NCBI GenBank assembly: GCA_902493535.1
Contig: CABUQG010000002.1
Span: 30,098-94,097 of the forward strand
Length of the DNA: 64,000 nt
Reading direction: 5' to 3'
Source of the DNA: an uncultured Collinsella sp.
Lineage (GTDB): Bacteria > Actinomycetota > Coriobacteriia > Coriobacteriales > Coriobacteriaceae
The translations under genes and the position numbers were made by a program. Positions 63,953-64,000 of this stretch are shown here, one piece after another. Positions within the stretch are counted from its first letter, which is position 1. Every line of letters begins with the position of its first letter. Under the pieces are notes generated by a model. That model searched no databases. It was not told the DNA's origin and saw only the letters and a list, made by a program, of their open reading frames with translations.

Positions 63953-64000
63953 AAGTTTGTCGCGAGTTCCGCACGCAAAGGAAAGCACTTAATGTGCTTT
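63953..64000 (-). repeat. 48-nt structured repeat, copy B (runs to window end)
   Basis: Read on the minus strand, this copy has the hairpin AAAGCAC/GTGCTTT with the same ATTAA loop and CGTGCGGAACTCGCGACAAA. The element may continue past base 64000. Confidence 0.75.

Noticed and set aside
63726..63992. 88-codon open frame at the right end
   Set aside because: It runs through the inverted repeats and spacer, has no clear ribosome-binding site and resembles no family I know.

Overview
The window is a 64 kb stretch of bacterial chromosome: GC-rich, almost wholly coding, and made of conserved housekeeping genes. Gene content and order (obg-nadD-yqeK-rsfS, khpA beside rpsP, the actinobacterial integration host factor mihF next to gmk-rpoZ, separate glyQ/glyS, folate-type trmFO, pyruvate phosphate dikinase, AdhE, PyrK-dependent PyrD) suggest an anaerobic high-GC Gram-positive of the class Coriobacteriia, most likely Collinsella or a close relative. 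This is inference from content and synteny; no search was run. No rRNA, tRNA, CRISPR array, prophage or intact insertion sequence was seen.

Layout. 1-3.6 kb: end of rpmA, then obg-nadD-yqeK-rsfS (ribosome assembly, NAD synthesis). 3.6-4.9 kb: dinB on the minus strand. 5.1-7.6 kb: rpsP-khpA-rimM-trmD-lepB. 7.6-14.6 kb: glyQ-glyS-ppsR and ppdK. 14.8-21.4 kb: rplS, rnhB, then yraN-comM-dprA-trmFO-xerC. 21.6-23.3 kb: rpsB-tsf. 23.4-31.7 kb: pyrH-frr-uppS-cdsA-dxr-rseP-ispG-proS (mRNA turnover, isoprenoid and lipid-carrier synthesis, envelope proteolysis). 31.9-36.1 kb, minus strand: adhE followed by a small kinase-fold gene, and rpmB; a decayed transposase lies between adhE and rpmB. 36.4-41.9 kb: the pyrimidine operon pyrR-B-C-K-D-F behind a three-hairpin attenuator. 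42.1-44.5 kb: mihF-gmk-rpoZ-thiI. 44.7-48.8 kb: comEA-comEC-holA. 48.9-60.8 kb: rpsT, then lepA-dusB-hemW-dnaJ-dnaJ-mtaB-phoH-ybeY-dgkA-era-recO. 60.9-63.6 kb: rpsO and pnp. 63.6-64 kb: an intergenic region packed with inverted repeats.

Most genes are tightly packed with start/stop overlaps. TTG and GTG starts are common (obg, yqeK, rpsP, rimM, pyrH, ispG and ybeY with TTG). Clear intrinsic terminators separate the transcription units.

The least ordinary items are: a repeat pair at 63.71-64.0 kb whose hairpin arms differ by three fully compensatory base-pair changes; a 40-nt inverted repeat that incorporates the pnp terminator; a DnaJ-like protein ending in predicted membrane helices, followed directly by a canonical DnaJ; an RseP-type protease with an extra domain of about 110 residues; a xerC gene whose only well-placed start is ATA; the pyr attenuator; and paired operator-like palindromes upstream of adhE.
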